Origin: Leclercia adecarboxylata
GTDB lineage: Bacteria > Pseudomonadota > Gammaproteobacteria > Enterobacterales > Enterobacteriaceae
Assembly: GCA_901472455.1 (NCBI GenBank)
Contig: LR590464.1
Coordinates: 1,550,001 to 1,614,000, forward strand
Direction: 5' to 3'
Length of the DNA stretch: 64,000 nt
The position numbers and the translations under genes are program-made. Shown one piece after another: positions 44,349 to 55,981 of the stretch. Position 1 is the first letter of the stretch, and each line of letters begins with the position of its first letter. Below the pieces are notes generated by a model. That model was not told where the DNA came from, searched no databases, and saw only the letters and a list, made by a program, of their open reading frames with translations.

Positions 44349-45104
44349 CGGCCCTTTGAGCCATTGCCAGATGCGCCCGAGCGTCTCATAACCCACGCGA
44401 TCGCTGTGCATCAGCCAGACCGGGGACGGAATAATCCGTTCCCAGGGGTTGAGCGGCGCGCTAATCGCCAGCTGGTTAGCCGGGGCGGGCAGCGGGTGTA
44501 ACCCCTGCTGTTCAAAGAAGATCATTGCCCGCGGCAGGTGTGAGGCGGAGGTCACCAGCAGGAAGGGAGCATCACCGATCGCCTGCTTCACCGCTGCGGC
44601 TTCCTCTTCAGTATCTTTGGGGCTGTCGAGGATGATGATGTCCTCCCGTGGCACTCCCAGTGACTGCGCCACACGTGCACCGGCTTCTGCGGTGCTCACC
44701 GGATTGCTTTTCGCCGCCGCCCCCGGTGAAGATCATTTTCGAACCCGGATTGGCAGCCACAGGCGCATCCCTTCATTGAGTCGCGGCAGGCTGTTGTTAA
44801 TCAGATTGGAACTCGGTGCCCAGTCAGGATCCCAGGTATAACCTCCGCCGAGCACCACTATGTACGCAACCTTTTGATTTCCCTGCCAGGTCGGGTATTT
44901 GTCTTCTATTGGACGTAATAAGCCATCGGCCACCGGTTGCAGGCTCAGCAGCAGCAGCACCAACCAGCCTACCGTCGCGATAATTTTGCCGGTTTTCTGA
45001 AAGCGGCTGAACCACAGCAACCCCAGGCCCAGCGCGATACACAGCAGAAGAAGAGGGAGGGGAAGCATCATGCCGCCAATATATTTTTTTAGGGTAAAAA
45101 GCAT
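44325..45104 (-). CDS. elyC: Envelope biogenesis factor ElyC (two frameshifts)
   Basis: ElyC (YcbC) is an inner-membrane DUF218 protein linked to peptidoglycan synthesis at low temperature. Two hydrophobic segments fill the first 60 residues or so (MMLPLPLLLLCIALGLGLLWF and ATVGWLVLLLLSLQPVA). The periplasmic DUF218 domain begins at VVLGGGYTWDPDWAPS. A missing base near 44757 (expected LWAANPGSKMIFTG) and an extra one in the run 44720-44724 (expected TGAAAKSNPVSTAEAG) cancel. Corrected length is 259, as in E. coli. It is convergent with ycbJ and divergent from cmoM. Confidence 0.92.
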
Positions 45105-45229
45105 CCTTTCTGGCTCCTTTTTTGACCATACAGCTGAGGATTGTCAGGGATATTACACCAGAGAGGTTCATTATCCGTCCGGCTGTGACAAAATAGCGGT
45201 TTTGTTGTTAGTGGGTGGAGCCTCTCCCA

Positions 45230-46014
45230 ATGCGGGATCGCAATTTTGATGACATCGCGGAAAAGTTTGCCCGCAATATTTATGGCACGACCAAGGGCCG
45301 ATTGCGTCAAACGATCCTCTGGCAGGATCTGGACATCCTTCTTGCCCGCTTCGGGTCAAAAAAATTGCGCGTTCTCGACGCTGGCGGCGGTGAAGGTCAG
45401 ACGGCGATAAAAATGGCCGAGCGTGGGCACCATGTCATCCTGTGCGACCTGTCGGCAGAGATGATTGCCCGTGCCGAAAGCGCCGCGGCGGAAAAAGGTG
45501 TGAGCGATAACATGCAATTTATACATTGCGCCGCTCAGGACATCGCTCAACATTTGGAAAGCCGTTTGATCTGATATTGTCTCATGCGGTGCTGGAGTGG
45601 GTCGCCGATCCCCAGGCGCTGTTGCAGACGCTCTGGTCGATACTTTGCCCCGGTGGCGCGCTGTCGCTGATGTTTTACAACGCCAATGGCCTGCTGATGC
45701 GTAACGTGCTGGTGGGCAATTTTGGCTATGTGCAGCAGGGCATGTACAAAAAGAAACGGCGCACGCTTTCACCGGACTTTCCGCGCGATCCGCAGCAGGT
45801 CTATGGCTGGCTGGAAGCGATGGGCTGGCAGATCGCCGGTAAAACCGGTATCAGGGTGTTTCACGATTACCTGCGTGATAAACAAAAGCAGCATGACTGT
45901 TTTGACGCCCTGACAGAATTAGAGACGCGGTACTGTCGCCAGGAACCCTGGATTAGCCTTGGCCGCTACATACACGTCACCGCGCACAAGCCGCAGAGCA
46001 AGGATAACTTATGA
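45230..46014 (+). CDS. cmoM: tRNA cmo5U34 carboxymethyl methyltransferase CmoM (one frameshift)
   Basis: CmoM (SmtA) is a SAM-dependent enzyme that methylates 5-carboxymethoxyuridine at tRNA position 34. I start it at 45230 ([16 protein letters not shown]), which has ggtgga upstream. The ATG at 45215 would add five residues. The SAM-binding motif is [12 protein letters not shown]. One C is missing near 45562, inside [18 protein letters not shown]. Corrected length is 261, as in E. coli. Its TGA overlaps the mukF ATG (ATGA), so it leads the mukFEB operon. Confidence 0.94.
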
Positions 46015-47333
46015 GTGAATTTTCCCAGACAGTCCCCGAGCTGGTTGCCTGGGCCAGAAAAAACGATTTCTCCCTCTCGCTGCCGGTAGACAGACTCTCT
46101 TTTCTGCTGGCGGTTGCCACGCTGAACAGCGAGCGGCTGGATGGAGAAATGAGCGAGGGCGAACTGGTGGATGCGTTCCGCCATGTCAGTGATGCGTTTG
46201 AGCAAACCAGCGAAACCATTAATGTGCGTGCCAATAACGCGATTAACGATATGGTGCGTCAACGTCTGCTGAACCGCTTTACCAGCGAGCAGGCGGAAGG
46301 AAACGCCATCTATCGTCTGACGCCACTGGGTATCGGCATCACCGACTATTACATTCGTCAGCGCGAATTCTCGACCCTGCGCCTTTCAATGCAGCTCTCC
46401 ATTGTGGCGGGCGAACTGAAGCGGGCGGCCGATGCCGCTGAGGAAGACGGCGACGAGTTCCACTGGCACCGCAACGTCTATGCACCGCTGAAATACTCGG
46501 TGGCTGAAATTTTCGACAGCATCGACCTGACCCAGCGCATCATGGACGAGCAGCAGCAACTGGTGAAAGACGATATCGCCCAGTTGCTGAACAAAGACTG
46601 GCGGGCGGCGATCTCCAGCTGCGAAATGCTGTTATCGGAAACTTCCGGCACCCTGCGTGAACTGCAGGATACGCTGGAAGCTGCGGGCGACAAGCTGCAG
46701 GCCAACCTACTGCGCATTCAGGATGCCACCCTGGCCCATGACAACCTGCATTTTGTCGATCGTCTGGTCTTCGACCTGCAAAGCAAACTCGACCGCATTA
46801 TCAGCTGGGGTCAGCAGGCCATCGACCTGTGGATCGGCTATGACCGCCACGTGCATAAATTTATCCGTACCGCTATCGACATGGATAAAAACCGCGTCTT
46901 TGCCCAGCGTCTGCGCCAGTCGGTTCAGACCTACTTCGATGCACCGTGGGCACTGACCTACGCCAGTGCCGACCGCCTGCTCGATATGCGTGACGAAGAG
47001 ATGAGCCTGCGCGACGAAGAGGTGACCGGTGAACTGCCAGCCGATCTTGAATATGAAGAGTTTAACGAAATACGGGAACAGCTTGCGGCGATGATCGAGG
47101 AGCAGCTGGCGATCTTCAAAGCCAAAAACAAACCGCTGGATCTCGGTCTGGTGGTGCGTGACTACCTCGCACAATACCCGCGTGCGCGCCATTTTGATAT
47201 CGCCCGCATCGTGGTTGACCAGGCGGTACGCCTGGGCGTCGCGCAAGCAGATTTCACCGGCCTGCCGCCGAAGTGGCAGCCAATTAACGATTACGGAGCC
47301 AAGGTACAGGCGCATGTCATTGACAAATATTGA
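46011..47333 (+). CDS. mukF: Chromosome partition protein MukF (kleisin)
   Basis: MukF bridges the MukB heads and dimerises through its N-terminal winged helix. It is part of the MukBEF condensin. It has 440 residues, as in E. coli. The N-terminal winged helix (about 1-120) is followed by a helical middle region and the C-terminal winged helix that contacts the MukB head. It starts inside the end of cmoM (ATGA) and overlaps mukE by 20 bases. The frame is intact. Confidence 0.97.
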   Translation: MSEFSQTVPELVAWARKNDFSLSLPVDRLSFLLAVATLNSERLDGEMSEGELVDAFRHVSDAFEQTSETINVRANNAINDMVRQRLLNRFTSEQAEGNAIYRLTPLGIGITDYYIRQREFSTLRLSMQLSIVAGELKRAADAAEEDGDEFHWHRNVYAPLKYSVAEIFDSIDLTQRIMDEQQQLVKDDIAQLLNKDWRAAISSCEMLLSETSGTLRELQDTLEAAGDKLQANLLRIQDATLAHDNLHFVDRLVFDLQSKLDRIISWGQQAIDLWIGYDRHVHKFIRTAIDMDKNRVFAQRLRQSVQTYFDAPWALTYASADRLLDMRDEEMSLRDEEVTGELPADLEYEEFNEIREQLAAMIEEQLAIFKAKNKPLDLGLVVRDYLAQYPRARHFDIARIVVDQAVRLGVAQADFTGLPPKWQPINDYGAKVQAHVIDKY

Positions 47334-48018
47334 ACACGTGATGCCAGTTAAACTGGCCCAGGCGCTGGCAAATCCGATCTTTCCGGCGCTGGACAGCCAG
47401 CTGCGTGCCGGTCGTCACATTGGTCTCGACGAGCTGGATAATCACGCCTTTTTGATGGATTTCCAGGAATACCTGGAAGAGTTTTACGCCCGCTATAACG
47501 TGGAGCTGATCCGCGCCCCGGAAGGTTTCTTCTACCTGCGCCCGCGTTCCACCACGCTTATTCCGCGTTCGGTGCTGTCCGAGCTGGACATGATGGTCGG
47601 CAAAATTCTCTGCTACCTCTATCTCAGCCCGGAGCGTCTGGCTAACGAAGGTATCTTCACCCAGCAGGAGCTTTATGACGAGCTGATGACGCTGGCCGAT
47701 GAAGGCAAGCTGCTGAAGCTGGTGAACAACCGCTCCACCGGTTCCGACGTTGACCGTCAGAAGTTACAGGAAAAAGTACGCTCTTCCCTGAACCGTCTGC
47801 GTCGTCTGGGCATGGTGTGGTTTATGGGCCACGACAGCAGTAAATTCCGCATCACGGAATCGGTATTCCGCTTTGGCGCTGACGTGCGCGTGGGTGACGA
47901 CGCCCGTGAAGCGCAGCTGCGCATGATCCGTGATGGCGAAGCGATGCCGGTGGAAAACCATCTGCAGCTCAATGATGAGCATGAAGACACTCAGCCGGAT
48001 AGCGGGGAGGAAGAGTAA
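47314..48018 (+). CDS. mukE: Chromosome partition protein MukE
   Basis: MukE binds MukF and regulates the MukB ATPase. I start it at 47314 ([16 protein letters not shown]), which gives 234 residues, as in E. coli. It begins within the last 20 bases of mukF. Tandem winged-helix domains are expected. The conserved block [23 protein letters not shown] is visible. The C-terminus is acidic ([14 protein letters not shown]). Its stop overlaps mukB by one base (TAATG). The frame is intact. Confidence 0.97.
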   Translation: MSLTNIEHVMPVKLAQALANPIFPALDSQLRAGRHIGLDELDNHAFLMDFQEYLEEFYARYNVELIRAPEGFFYLRPRSTTLIPRSVLSELDMMVGKILCYLYLSPERLANEGIFTQQELYDELMTLADEGKLLKLVNNRSTGSDVDRQKLQEKVRSSLNRLRRLGMVWFMGHDSSKFRITESVFRFGADVRVGDDAREAQLRMIRDGEAMPVENHLQLNDEHEDTQPDSGEEE

Positions 48019-51000
48019 TGATTGAACGCGGTAAATTTCGCTCACTGACGCTGATTAACTGGAACGGTTTCTTTGCCCGCACCTTTGATCTCGATGAGCT
48101 GGTAACGACGCTCTCGGGCGGTAACGGGGCAGGGAAATCCACCACCATGGCGGCGTTCGTCACTGCCCTGATCCCGGATCTGACGCTACTGCACTTCCGT
48201 AACACCACCGAAGCCGGTGCAACCAGCGGCTCCCGCGATAAAGGTCTGCACGGCAAGCTGAAGGCGGGTGTCTGTTACTCGGTGCTGGACGTGATCAACT
48301 CCCGTCACCAGCGCGTGGTCGTCGGCGTGCGTCTGCAGCAGGTTGCCGGGCGTGACCGTAAGGTGGACATCAAGCCGTTTGCCATTCAGGGGTTGCCAAC
48401 GTCCGTTCAGCCAACCTCGCTGTTAACAGAAACCCTCAACGACCGTCAGGCGCGTGTGCTGACGCTCCAGGAGTTGAAAGACAAGCTGGAAGCCATCGAG
48501 GGCGTGCAGTTCAAGCAGTTCAACTCCATTACCGAATACCACTCTCTGATGTTCGATCTGGGTGTGGTCGCACGACGTCTGCGCTCGGCTTCGGATCGTA
48601 GTAAGTACTATCGCCTGATTGAGGCCTCGCTGTACGGCGGGATCTCCAGTGCCATCACCCGCTCCCTGCGCGACTACCTGTTGCCGGAAAACAGCGGCGT
48701 GCGTAAGGCCTTCCAGGATATGGAAGCGGCGCTGCGTGAAAACCGCATGACGCTGGAAGCGATCCGCGTAACCCAGTCGGACCGCGACCTGTTTAAGCAT
48801 CTCATCAGCGAAGCCACCAACTATGTGGCGGCGGACTATATGCGCCACGCCAACGAGCGCCGTATCCATCTGGATCAGGCTCTTGAGTATCGCCGCGAGT
48901 TGTTTACCTCGCGTAAGCAGCTGGCGTCTGAGCAGTACAAGCACGTCGAGATGGCGCGTGAACTGTCCGAACATAACGGGCGGAAGGGGATCTGGAGGCC
49001 GATTACCAGGCCGCCAGCGATCACCTGAACCTGGTCCAGACCGCGCTGCGCCAGCAGGAAAAAATTGAGCGCTACGAAGCGGATCTCGATGAACTGCAAA
49101 TTCGTCTGGAAGAGCAGAACGAAGTGGTGGCCGAAGCCGCCGACAAGCAGGAAGAGAACGAAGGTCGCGCAGAAGCCGCCGAGCTGGAAGTGGATGAGCT
49201 GAAAAGCCAGCTTGCCGACTATCAGCAGGCGCTGGACGTGCAACAAACCCGCGCGATTCAGTACAACCAGGCGTTGCAGGCCCTGCAGCGTGCGAAAGAC
49301 CTCTGCCATCTGCCGGACCTGACCCCGGAGAGCGCCGATCAGTGGCTGGAAACCTTCCAGGCAAAAGAGCAGGAAGCGACCGAGAAACTGCTGAATCTCG
49401 ATCAGAAAATGAGCGTGGCGCAATCCGCTCACAGCCAGTTTGAGCAGGCTTACCAGCTGGTGGCGTCTATCAACGGTCCGCTGGCGCGCGCTGAGGCGTG
49501 GGAAGTGGCCCGCGAGTTACTGCGTGATGGCGTCAATCAGCGTCATCTGGCAGAACAGGTTCAGCCGCTGCGTATGCGTCTGAACGAGCTGGAACAGCGC
49601 CTGCGCGAACAGCAGGAGGCGGAACGTCTGCTGGCTGAATTCTGCAAGCGTCAGGGTAAACGGGTCGATATTGACGATCTGGAAGCCCTGCATCAGGAGC
49701 TGGAAGCCCGTATCGCGTCGCTGTCCGACAGCGTCTCTAACGCCCAGGAACAACGCATGGCGTTGCGCCAGGAGCTGGAGCAGCTGCAGTCGCGTATTCA
49801 GACGCTGATGCAGCGTGCCCCGATCTGGCTGGCCGCCCAGAGCAGCCTCAGTCAGCTTAGCGAGCAGTGCGGCGAGGAGTTTGAATCTGGCCAGGAAGTA
49901 ACAGAGTACCTCCAGCAACTGCTGGAGCGTGAACGCGAAGCGATTGTTGAGCGTGATGAAGTGGGCGCGCGCAAGCGTGCCGTCGATGAAGAGATCGAAC
50001 GCTTAAGCCAGCCGGGCGGGGCAGAAGATGCGCGTCTGAACACCCTGGCAGAGCGTTTTGGCGGCGTGCTGCTGTCCGAAATTTATGACGACGTCAGTCT
50101 GGAAGATGCCCCGTACTACTCGGCGCTGTATGGCCCGTCCCGCCACGCTATCGTAGTGCCGGATCTATCGCTGATCGCTGACCAGCTTGAAGGCCTGGAA
50201 GATTGCCCGGAAGATCTGTATCTGATCGAAGGGGATCCGCAGTCGTTCGATGACAGCGTCTTTGGCGTCGACGAACTGGAAAAGGCCGTGGTGGTGAAAA
50301 TCGCCGATCGCCAGTGGCGTTATTCGCGCTTCCCATCGTTGCCGCTGTTTGGCCGCGCCGCACGTGAAAGCCGCATCGAGAGCCTGCATACCGAGCGTGA
50401 GGCGCTGTCTGAGCGCTTCGCCACGCTCTCTTTCGATGTCCAGAAAACCCAGCGTCTGCACCAGGCGTTTAGCCGCTTTATCGGTAGCCATCTGGCGGTG
50501 GCGTTTGAAGCCGATCCAGAGGCGGAGATCCGCAAGTTCACGACCCGTCGTACCGAGCTTGAGCGGGCGCTTTCCGCGCACGAAAAACGATAACCAGCAG
50601 AGCCGCGTTCAGTTCGAACAGGCTAAAGAGGGTGTCGCTGCGCTGAACCGCATCCTGCCGCGCCTTAACCTGCTGGCGGATGACACCCTTGCCGATCGTG
50701 TTGATGAGATCCAGGAGCGTCTCGACGAAGCGCAGGAAGCCGCGCGCTTTGTGCAGCAGCATGGCAACCAACTGGCGAAACTCGAACCGCTGCTGTCAGT
50801 TCTGCAAAGCGATCCCGAGCAGTATGAACAGCTAAAAGAAGATTACGCCTGGTCACAGCAGGTTCAGCGCGAAGCCCGTCAGCAGGCGTTTGCCCTGACC
50901 GAAGTGGCCCAGCGCCGGGCGCACTTCAGCTACTCCGACTCGGCGGAAATGCTGAACGGTAATAGCGATCTGAACGAGAAGCTGCGCCAGCGTCTGGAGC

Positions 51001-52467
51001 AGGCGGAAACGGAACGTACCCGCGCCCGTGAAGCGATGCGTAGCCATGCCGCGCAGCTGAGCCAGTACAGCCAGGTGCTGGCATCGCTGAAAAGCTCCTT
51101 TGATACCAAGAAAGAGCTGCTGACCGACCTGCATAAAGAATTGCAGGATATCGGCGTGCGGGCCGACAGCGGGGCAGAGGAGCGGGCGCGTATCCGTCGC
51201 GACGAACTGCATGCCCAGCTCAGCAACAACCGTGCGCGCCGCAACCAGCTGGAAAAAGCGCTCACTTTCTGCGAAGCGGAGATGGATAACCTGACACGTC
51301 GTCTGCGCAAGCTGGAGCGCGACTACCACGAGAAGCGTGAGCAGGTCGTCACCGCCAAAGCGGGCTGGTGCGCCGTGATGCGGATGGTGAAAGACAACGG
51401 CGTTGAACGTCGTCTGCACCGCCGCGAGCTGGCCTATCTTTCTGGCGACGAACTGCGTTCCATGTCGGATAAGGCACTGGGTGCGTTGCGTCTGGCGGTA
51501 GCAGATAACGAACACCTGCGCGATGTGCTGCGCATGTCTGAAGATCCGAAACGCCCTGAGCGCAAAATTCAGTTCTTCGTGGCGGTCTATCAGCATCTGC
51601 GCGAGCGTATTCGTCAGGATATCATCCGCACCGACGATCCGGTCGAAGCCATCGAAACAGATGGAAATCGAGTTGGGCCGTCTGACGGAAGAGCTGACCT
51701 CCCGTGAGCAGAAGCTGGCGATCAGCTCCCGCAGCGTGGCCAATATCATCCGTAAGACGATCCAGCGCGAGCAGAACCGAATCCGTCAGCTGAACCAGGG
51801 TCTGCAGAGCGTCTCCTTCGGCCAGGTCAACAGTGTGCGACTGAACGTCAACGTGCGTGAAGCCCACGCCACGCTGCTGGACGTACTGGCTGAACAGCAC
51901 GAGCAGCATCAGGATCTGTTCAACAGTAACCGCCTGACCTTCTCCGAAGCGCTGGCGAAGCTGTATCAGCGCCTGAACCCGCAAATCGACATGGGCCAGC
52001 GTACACCGCAAACCATCGGTGAGGAGCTGCTGGACTACCGCAACTATCTGGAGATGGAAGTGGAAGTTAACCGTGGCTCAGACGGCTGGCTGCGTGCAGA
52101 ATCGGGTGCGCTGTCTACCGGTGAAGCTATCGGCACCGGGATGTCGATTCTGGTGATGGTGGTACAGAGCTGGGAAGACGAATCCCGGCGTCTGCGCGGC
52201 AAAGATATCTCGCCATGCCGCCTGCTGTTCCTCGATGAAGCGGCACGTCTGGATGCCCGCTCCATCGCCACACTGTTTGAGCTGTGCGACCGTCTGGATA
52301 TGCAGCTGATTATCGCGGCGCCGGAAAACATCAGCCCGGAGAAAGGCACCACCTATAAACTGGTGCGTAAGGTCTACCAGAACAGCGAGCACGTTCACGT
52401 TGTCGGTCTGCGCGGTTTTGCCCCGCAGCCCCCGGAATCCCTCCCGGGAACGGCTGACGCTTCCTGA
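48018..52467 (+). CDS. mukB: Chromosome partition protein MukB, SMC-like (three frameshifts)
   Basis: MukB is the SMC-like ATPase of the condensin that compacts and segregates the chromosome. The N-terminal head has Walker [10 protein letters not shown] near residue 34. Two long coiled-coil regions flank the hinge (about 660-780 by alignment). The C-terminal head has the signature LSTGEAIG and Walker [12 protein letters not shown]. Frame errors are a missing G near 48978, an extra A in 50583-50587 and an extra A at 51655-51657. Corrected length is about 1482. E. coli has 1486, and the difference is a shorter C-terminal tail. It is last in cmoM-mukFEB. Confidence 0.95.
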
Positions 52468-52487
52468 AGATTCCTAAAATTACCCAT

Positions 52488-52513
52488 GGCGGCCTTCGGG
52501 CCGCCTTTTTTTT
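52488..52513 (+). terminator. Terminator of the mukFEB operon
   Basis: The arms ggcggcc and ggccgcc surround ttcg and are followed by eight T, 20 bases after the mukB stop. Confidence 0.92.
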
Positions 52514-52651
52514 ACCTTGAGCTTGTACTGGCGGCTGCGTTAACTTTAAACTTCTTTACATAAGGCAAGGCTGGTACCGGTCTGTCTTCCTATAATGAAA
52601 ATGAAGCCCCGGTGATGAGGGCGCGACGTAAAGCAAACAGGGGGGCAAGGG

Positions 52652-54475
52652 ATGTTGCTGAATAAAATGTATGGTCGTCAGCTGTCAGCACTCAGTTTAT
52701 GCCTGACAGTAGTAGTGGCTCCACTGTTTAACGCCCGGGCCGATGAGCCCGAACTGGTTCCTGTCGACAGCTCCGCCACTATGGGCGCGCAGCCTACGTC
52801 GCTGTCACAACCGCTGGATCAATCGCCAGCCACCGCCATCATGGCCGGGATTCGACCGCTGCCTGCCGATGTCAGCGCGGAACAACGCCGCGAACAGTTG
52901 CTGTCGGCCCTGCCTGCGGGATACTCCCCGGTCTATCTCAACCAGCTTACGCTGCTGTATGCCGCCCGCGACATGAAACCTATGTGGGACGATCGCGAGG
53001 CCGTGCGGGCGTTCCAGCAACAGCTTGCTGAAGTCGCTATCGCCGGTTTCCAGCCGCAATTTACTGCCTGGGTGGAACTGCTGACCCAGCCTGCGATAAC
53101 CGGAATGGCGCGGGACGTGATTCTGTCGGATGCCATGATGGGCTATCTGCAGTTTGTGGCGGGGATCCCGGTCAACGGTAACCGCTGGCTCTACAGCACC
53201 AAGCCGTACAAGATGGCAACACCGCCGCTGTCAGTGATAAACCAGTGGCAGCTGGCACTGGATAACGGGACGGTGCCACATTTCATTGCCGGTCTTGCGC
53301 CGACCCATCCGCAGTATGCGGTGATGCACGAATCACTGCTGGAACTGGTGGCCGATACGAAACCCTGGCCGCAGCTACGGAGCACCACCAAATTGAGTCC
53401 AGGGCAGTGGAGCAGCGACGTACCGGCCCTGCGTGAAATCCTGAAACGCTCCGGCGTACTCGACGGTGGACCTAAAATTGCTCTGCCGGGTGACGATTCG
53501 CAAAGCGTGGTGGTCAGCCCGTCCGCCCCGGCCCTCGAAAAGAAAACGAAGCCCGTCTCCAGCAAACCCGCTTCCTATGACCGCAGCCTTGTCGAGGCGG
53601 TAAAAGCCTTCCAGATCACTCAGGGGCTGGGTGCGGATGGCGTTATTGGCCAGGGCACCCGTGATGCGCTGAATCTCACCCCTGCCCAGCGTGCCGGGGT
53701 ACTGGCGCTGAACATCCAGCGTCTGCGCCTGCTGCCGGGAACACTCTCTACCGGCATTATGGTGAATATCCCGGCCTTTTCACTGGTCTATTATCAGAAC
53801 GGCAATGAGGTGCTGGCATCAAGAGTGATTGTCGGTCGCCCGGATCGTAAAACGCCGATGATGAGCAGCGCGCTGAATAACGTGGTGGTTAACCCGCCAT
53901 GGAACGTGCCTCCGACGCTGGCGCGCAAAGATATTCTGCCGAAAGTGTGGAATGACCCGGGTTATCTTGAACGTCACAACTACACCGTGCTGCGAGGCTG
54001 GAACAGTAAAGAGGCCATCGATCCGTGGCGAGTAGACTGGGCGACCATTACCCCTGCGAATCTGCCATTCCGTTTCCAGCAGGCACCTGGGGCGCATAAC
54101 TCGTTGGGGCGGTATAAATTCAATATGCCTAGCTCGGATGCCATCTATCTGCACGATACGCCTAACCACAACCTGTTCCAGAAAGACGTTCGTGCACTTA
54201 GCTCCGGTTGTGTACGTGTAAATAAGGCGTCTGAACTGGCTAACATGCTGTTACAGGATGCAGGGTGGAACGACACACGTATCTCCGACGCGCTGAAGCA
54301 AGGCGACACGCGTTATGTGAATATCCGCCAAAATATTCCGGTTAATCTGTACTATCTGACTGCCTTCGTGGGTAAGGACGGTCGAACCCAGTATCGTACA
54401 GATATTTACAATTACGATGAGATTGCCCGATCTAATACCCAAATCCTGACAAAGGCTGAACAATTGATCAGATAA
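52652..54475 (+). CDS. ldtD: L,D-transpeptidase LdtD
   Basis: LdtD (YcbB) makes 3-3 (meso-DAP to meso-DAP) peptidoglycan cross-links in the periplasm. It supports envelope stress survival and beta-lactam tolerance. It has 607 residues, slightly shorter than E. coli (615). A signal peptide ends near ARA at residue 30. A peptidoglycan-binding domain follows in the middle ([24 protein letters not shown]). The YkuD catalytic domain ends with [23 protein letters not shown], where Cys520 is the nucleophile. It has its own promoter region after the mukB terminator. The frame is intact. Confidence 0.95.
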   Translation: MLLNKMYGRQLSALSLCLTVVVAPLFNARADEPELVPVDSSATMGAQPTSLSQPLDQSPATAIMAGIRPLPADVSAEQRREQLLSALPAGYSPVYLNQLTLLYAARDMKPMWDDREAVRAFQQQLAEVAIAGFQPQFTAWVELLTQPAITGMARDVILSDAMMGYLQFVAGIPVNGNRWLYSTKPYKMATPPLSVINQWQLALDNGTVPHFIAGLAPTHPQYAVMHESLLELVADTKPWPQLRSTTKLSPGQWSSDVPALREILKRSGVLDGGPKIALPGDDSQSVVVSPSAPALEKKTKPVSSKPASYDRSLVEAVKAFQITQGLGADGVIGQGTRDALNLTPAQRAGVLALNIQRLRLLPGTLSTGIMVNIPAFSLVYYQNGNEVLASRVIVGRPDRKTPMMSSALNNVVVNPPWNVPPTLARKDILPKVWNDPGYLERHNYTVLRGWNSKEAIDPWRVDWATITPANLPFRFQQAPGAHNSLGRYKFNMPSSDAIYLHDTPNHNLFQKDVRALSSGCVRVNKASELANMLLQDAGWNDTRISDALKQGDTRYVNIRQNIPVNLYYLTAFVGKDGRTQYRTDIYNYDEIARSNTQILTKAEQLIR

Positions 54476-54518
54476 ATGAACAAGTTCGGAAAATTCTGCT
54501 GTTTTAAGTGGTGAAAAG

Positions 54519-54560
54519 ATACGGGGCTTGCGGCTGCAAGCCCCGTATTTCCTGGTTTTG
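54519..54560 (+). terminator. Terminator of ldtD
   Basis: A 13-base perfect stem (atacggggcttgc and gcaagccccgtat) with loop ggct is followed by ttcctggtttt. It lies 43 bases after the ldtD stop. Confidence 0.82.
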
Positions 54561-54652
54561 CTACCTTGACGCTGACAGGTTTGCCCGGTAAGGTGCCTTT
54601 CGTGCGCTGTATTGCATATATACGATAACACTGACCTGTAGACCTGATTATC

Positions 54653-55202
54653 ATGGACAAATTCGACGCTAATCGCCGTAAGTTGCTGGCGTTAGGGGGC
54701 ATTGCGCTGAGCGCTGCCATCTTACCGACGCCATCATTTGCCACGCTCTCCACCCCCAGACCTCGTATTTTGACGCTCAATAACCTGCATACAGGTGAGA
54801 CTATCAAAGCCGAGTTTTTTGATGGACGGGGCTATATTCAGGATGAATTAGCAAAGCTGAATCACTTTTTCCGTGATTTCCGCGCAAATAAGATTAAAGC
54901 CATCGATCCAGGATTATTCGATCAGCTTTACCGCCTGCAGGGCCTGCTGGGAACCCGTAAACCGGTCCAGCTGATCTCTGGTTACCGCTCCCTTGATACG
55001 AATAACGAATTACGCGCCCACAGCCGTGGGGTCGCTAAAAAAAGTTATCACACCAAAGGGCAGGCGATGGATTTCCATATTGGAAGGCGTTTCGTTAGCC
55101 AATGTTCGCAAAGCTGCGTTATCTATGCGCGCAGGTGGTGTAGGATATTACCCACGTAGCAACTTTGTGCATATTGATACCGGGCCATTGCGGCACTGGT
55201 AA
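54653..55202 (+). CDS. mepK: Peptidoglycan DD/LD-endopeptidase MepK (one frameshift)
   Basis: MepK (YcbK) is a periplasmic murein endopeptidase of the DUF882/M15 type that cuts cross-links, including the 3-3 type made by LdtD. A twin-arginine signal is visible ([25 protein letters not shown]). Zinc-site motifs are [11 protein letters not shown] and FVHIDTGP. An extra G at 55082 shifts the frame after DFHI. The end ([25 protein letters not shown]) is in the next frame, with the stop at 55202. Corrected length is 182, as in E. coli. gloC follows 20 bases later. Confidence 0.93.
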
Positions 55203-55221
55203 TAACGAAATCAGGAGCAGT

Positions 55222-55869
55222 ATGAACTATCGTATTATTCCGGTCACCGCGTTCTCCCAGAACTGTTCGCTTATCTGGTGTGAGCAAACCAAACTGGCAG
55301 CCCTGGTCGATCCCGGTGGTGATGCAGATAAAATCAAACAGGAAGTCGCAGCCGCTGGCGTGACCTTAATGCAGATTTTACTGACTCACGGTCACCTCGA
55401 TCATGTGGGGGCTGCGGCCGAGCTGGCGCAACATTATGGTGTGCCGATCGTAGGCCCGGAAAAAGAAGATGAGTTCTGGCTGCAGGGCCTGCCGGCACAA
55501 AGCCGTATGTTCGGTCTGGATGAATGTCTGCCTTTTACGCCCGATCGCTGGCTGAATGAAGGTGAGCGCGTCAGCGTCGGTAATGTGACTTTACAGGTAT
55601 TCCATTGCCCCGGACATACGCCAGGCCATATTGTCTTCTTTGATGACCAGTCGCGTCTGCTGATTTCCGGCGACGTGATCTTCAAAGGCGGAGTAGGGCG
55701 CAGCGATTTCCCCCGTGGCGATCACGGTCAGCTGATTCGCTCCATCAAAGAGAAGTTATTGCCGTTGGGCGATGATGTGACCTTTATTTCCGGCCACGGC
55801 CCGATGTCCACCCTGGGCTACGAACGGCTGCATAATCCGTTCCTCCAGGATGAACTGCCGGTCTGGTAA
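55222..55869 (+). CDS. gloC: Hydroxyacylglutathione hydrolase GloC
   Basis: GloC (YcbL) is a type II glyoxalase that splits S-lactoylglutathione. I start it at 55222 ([16 protein letters not shown]), with aggagc upstream. This gives 215 residues, as in E. coli. The metal-binding motif THGHLDHVG is at about 56-64, and further ligands lie in [14 protein letters not shown] and SGHGP, the standard metallo-beta-lactamase fold. It is cytoplasmic. The frame is intact. Confidence 0.96.
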   Translation: MNYRIIPVTAFSQNCSLIWCEQTKLAALVDPGGDADKIKQEVAAAGVTLMQILLTHGHLDHVGAAAELAQHYGVPIVGPEKEDEFWLQGLPAQSRMFGLDECLPFTPDRWLNEGERVSVGNVTLQVFHCPGHTPGHIVFFDDQSRLLISGDVIFKGGVGRSDFPRGDHGQLIRSIKEKLLPLGDDVTFISGHGPMSTLGYERLHNPFLQDELPVW

Positions 55870-55877
55870 CGAACAAA

Positions 55878-55909
55878 TAAAAAAGCCTGCTCAAAGCAGG
55901 CTTTTTTTT
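55878..55909 (+). terminator. Terminator of gloC
   Basis: The arms aaaagcctgc and gcaggctttt surround a 5-base loop and are followed by eight T. Because aspC ends on the other strand nearby, it may serve both directions. Confidence 0.9.
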
Positions 55910-55973
55910 GCCCGGTGGCGCTGCGCTTACCGGGCCTGCATCATGTAGCCGGGCAACCGCAGTGTCGCCCGGC
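55910..55973. repeat. Pair of inverted REP elements (BIME-like)
   Basis: 55910-55938 (gcccggtggcgctgcgcttaccgggcctgc) resembles the enterobacterial REP consensus. 55945-55973 (gtagccgggc...gcccggc) is a second copy in the opposite orientation. They sit between the convergent genes gloC and aspC, the usual place for REP/BIME units. Confidence 0.82.
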
Positions 55974-55981
55974 TTAAAGCA

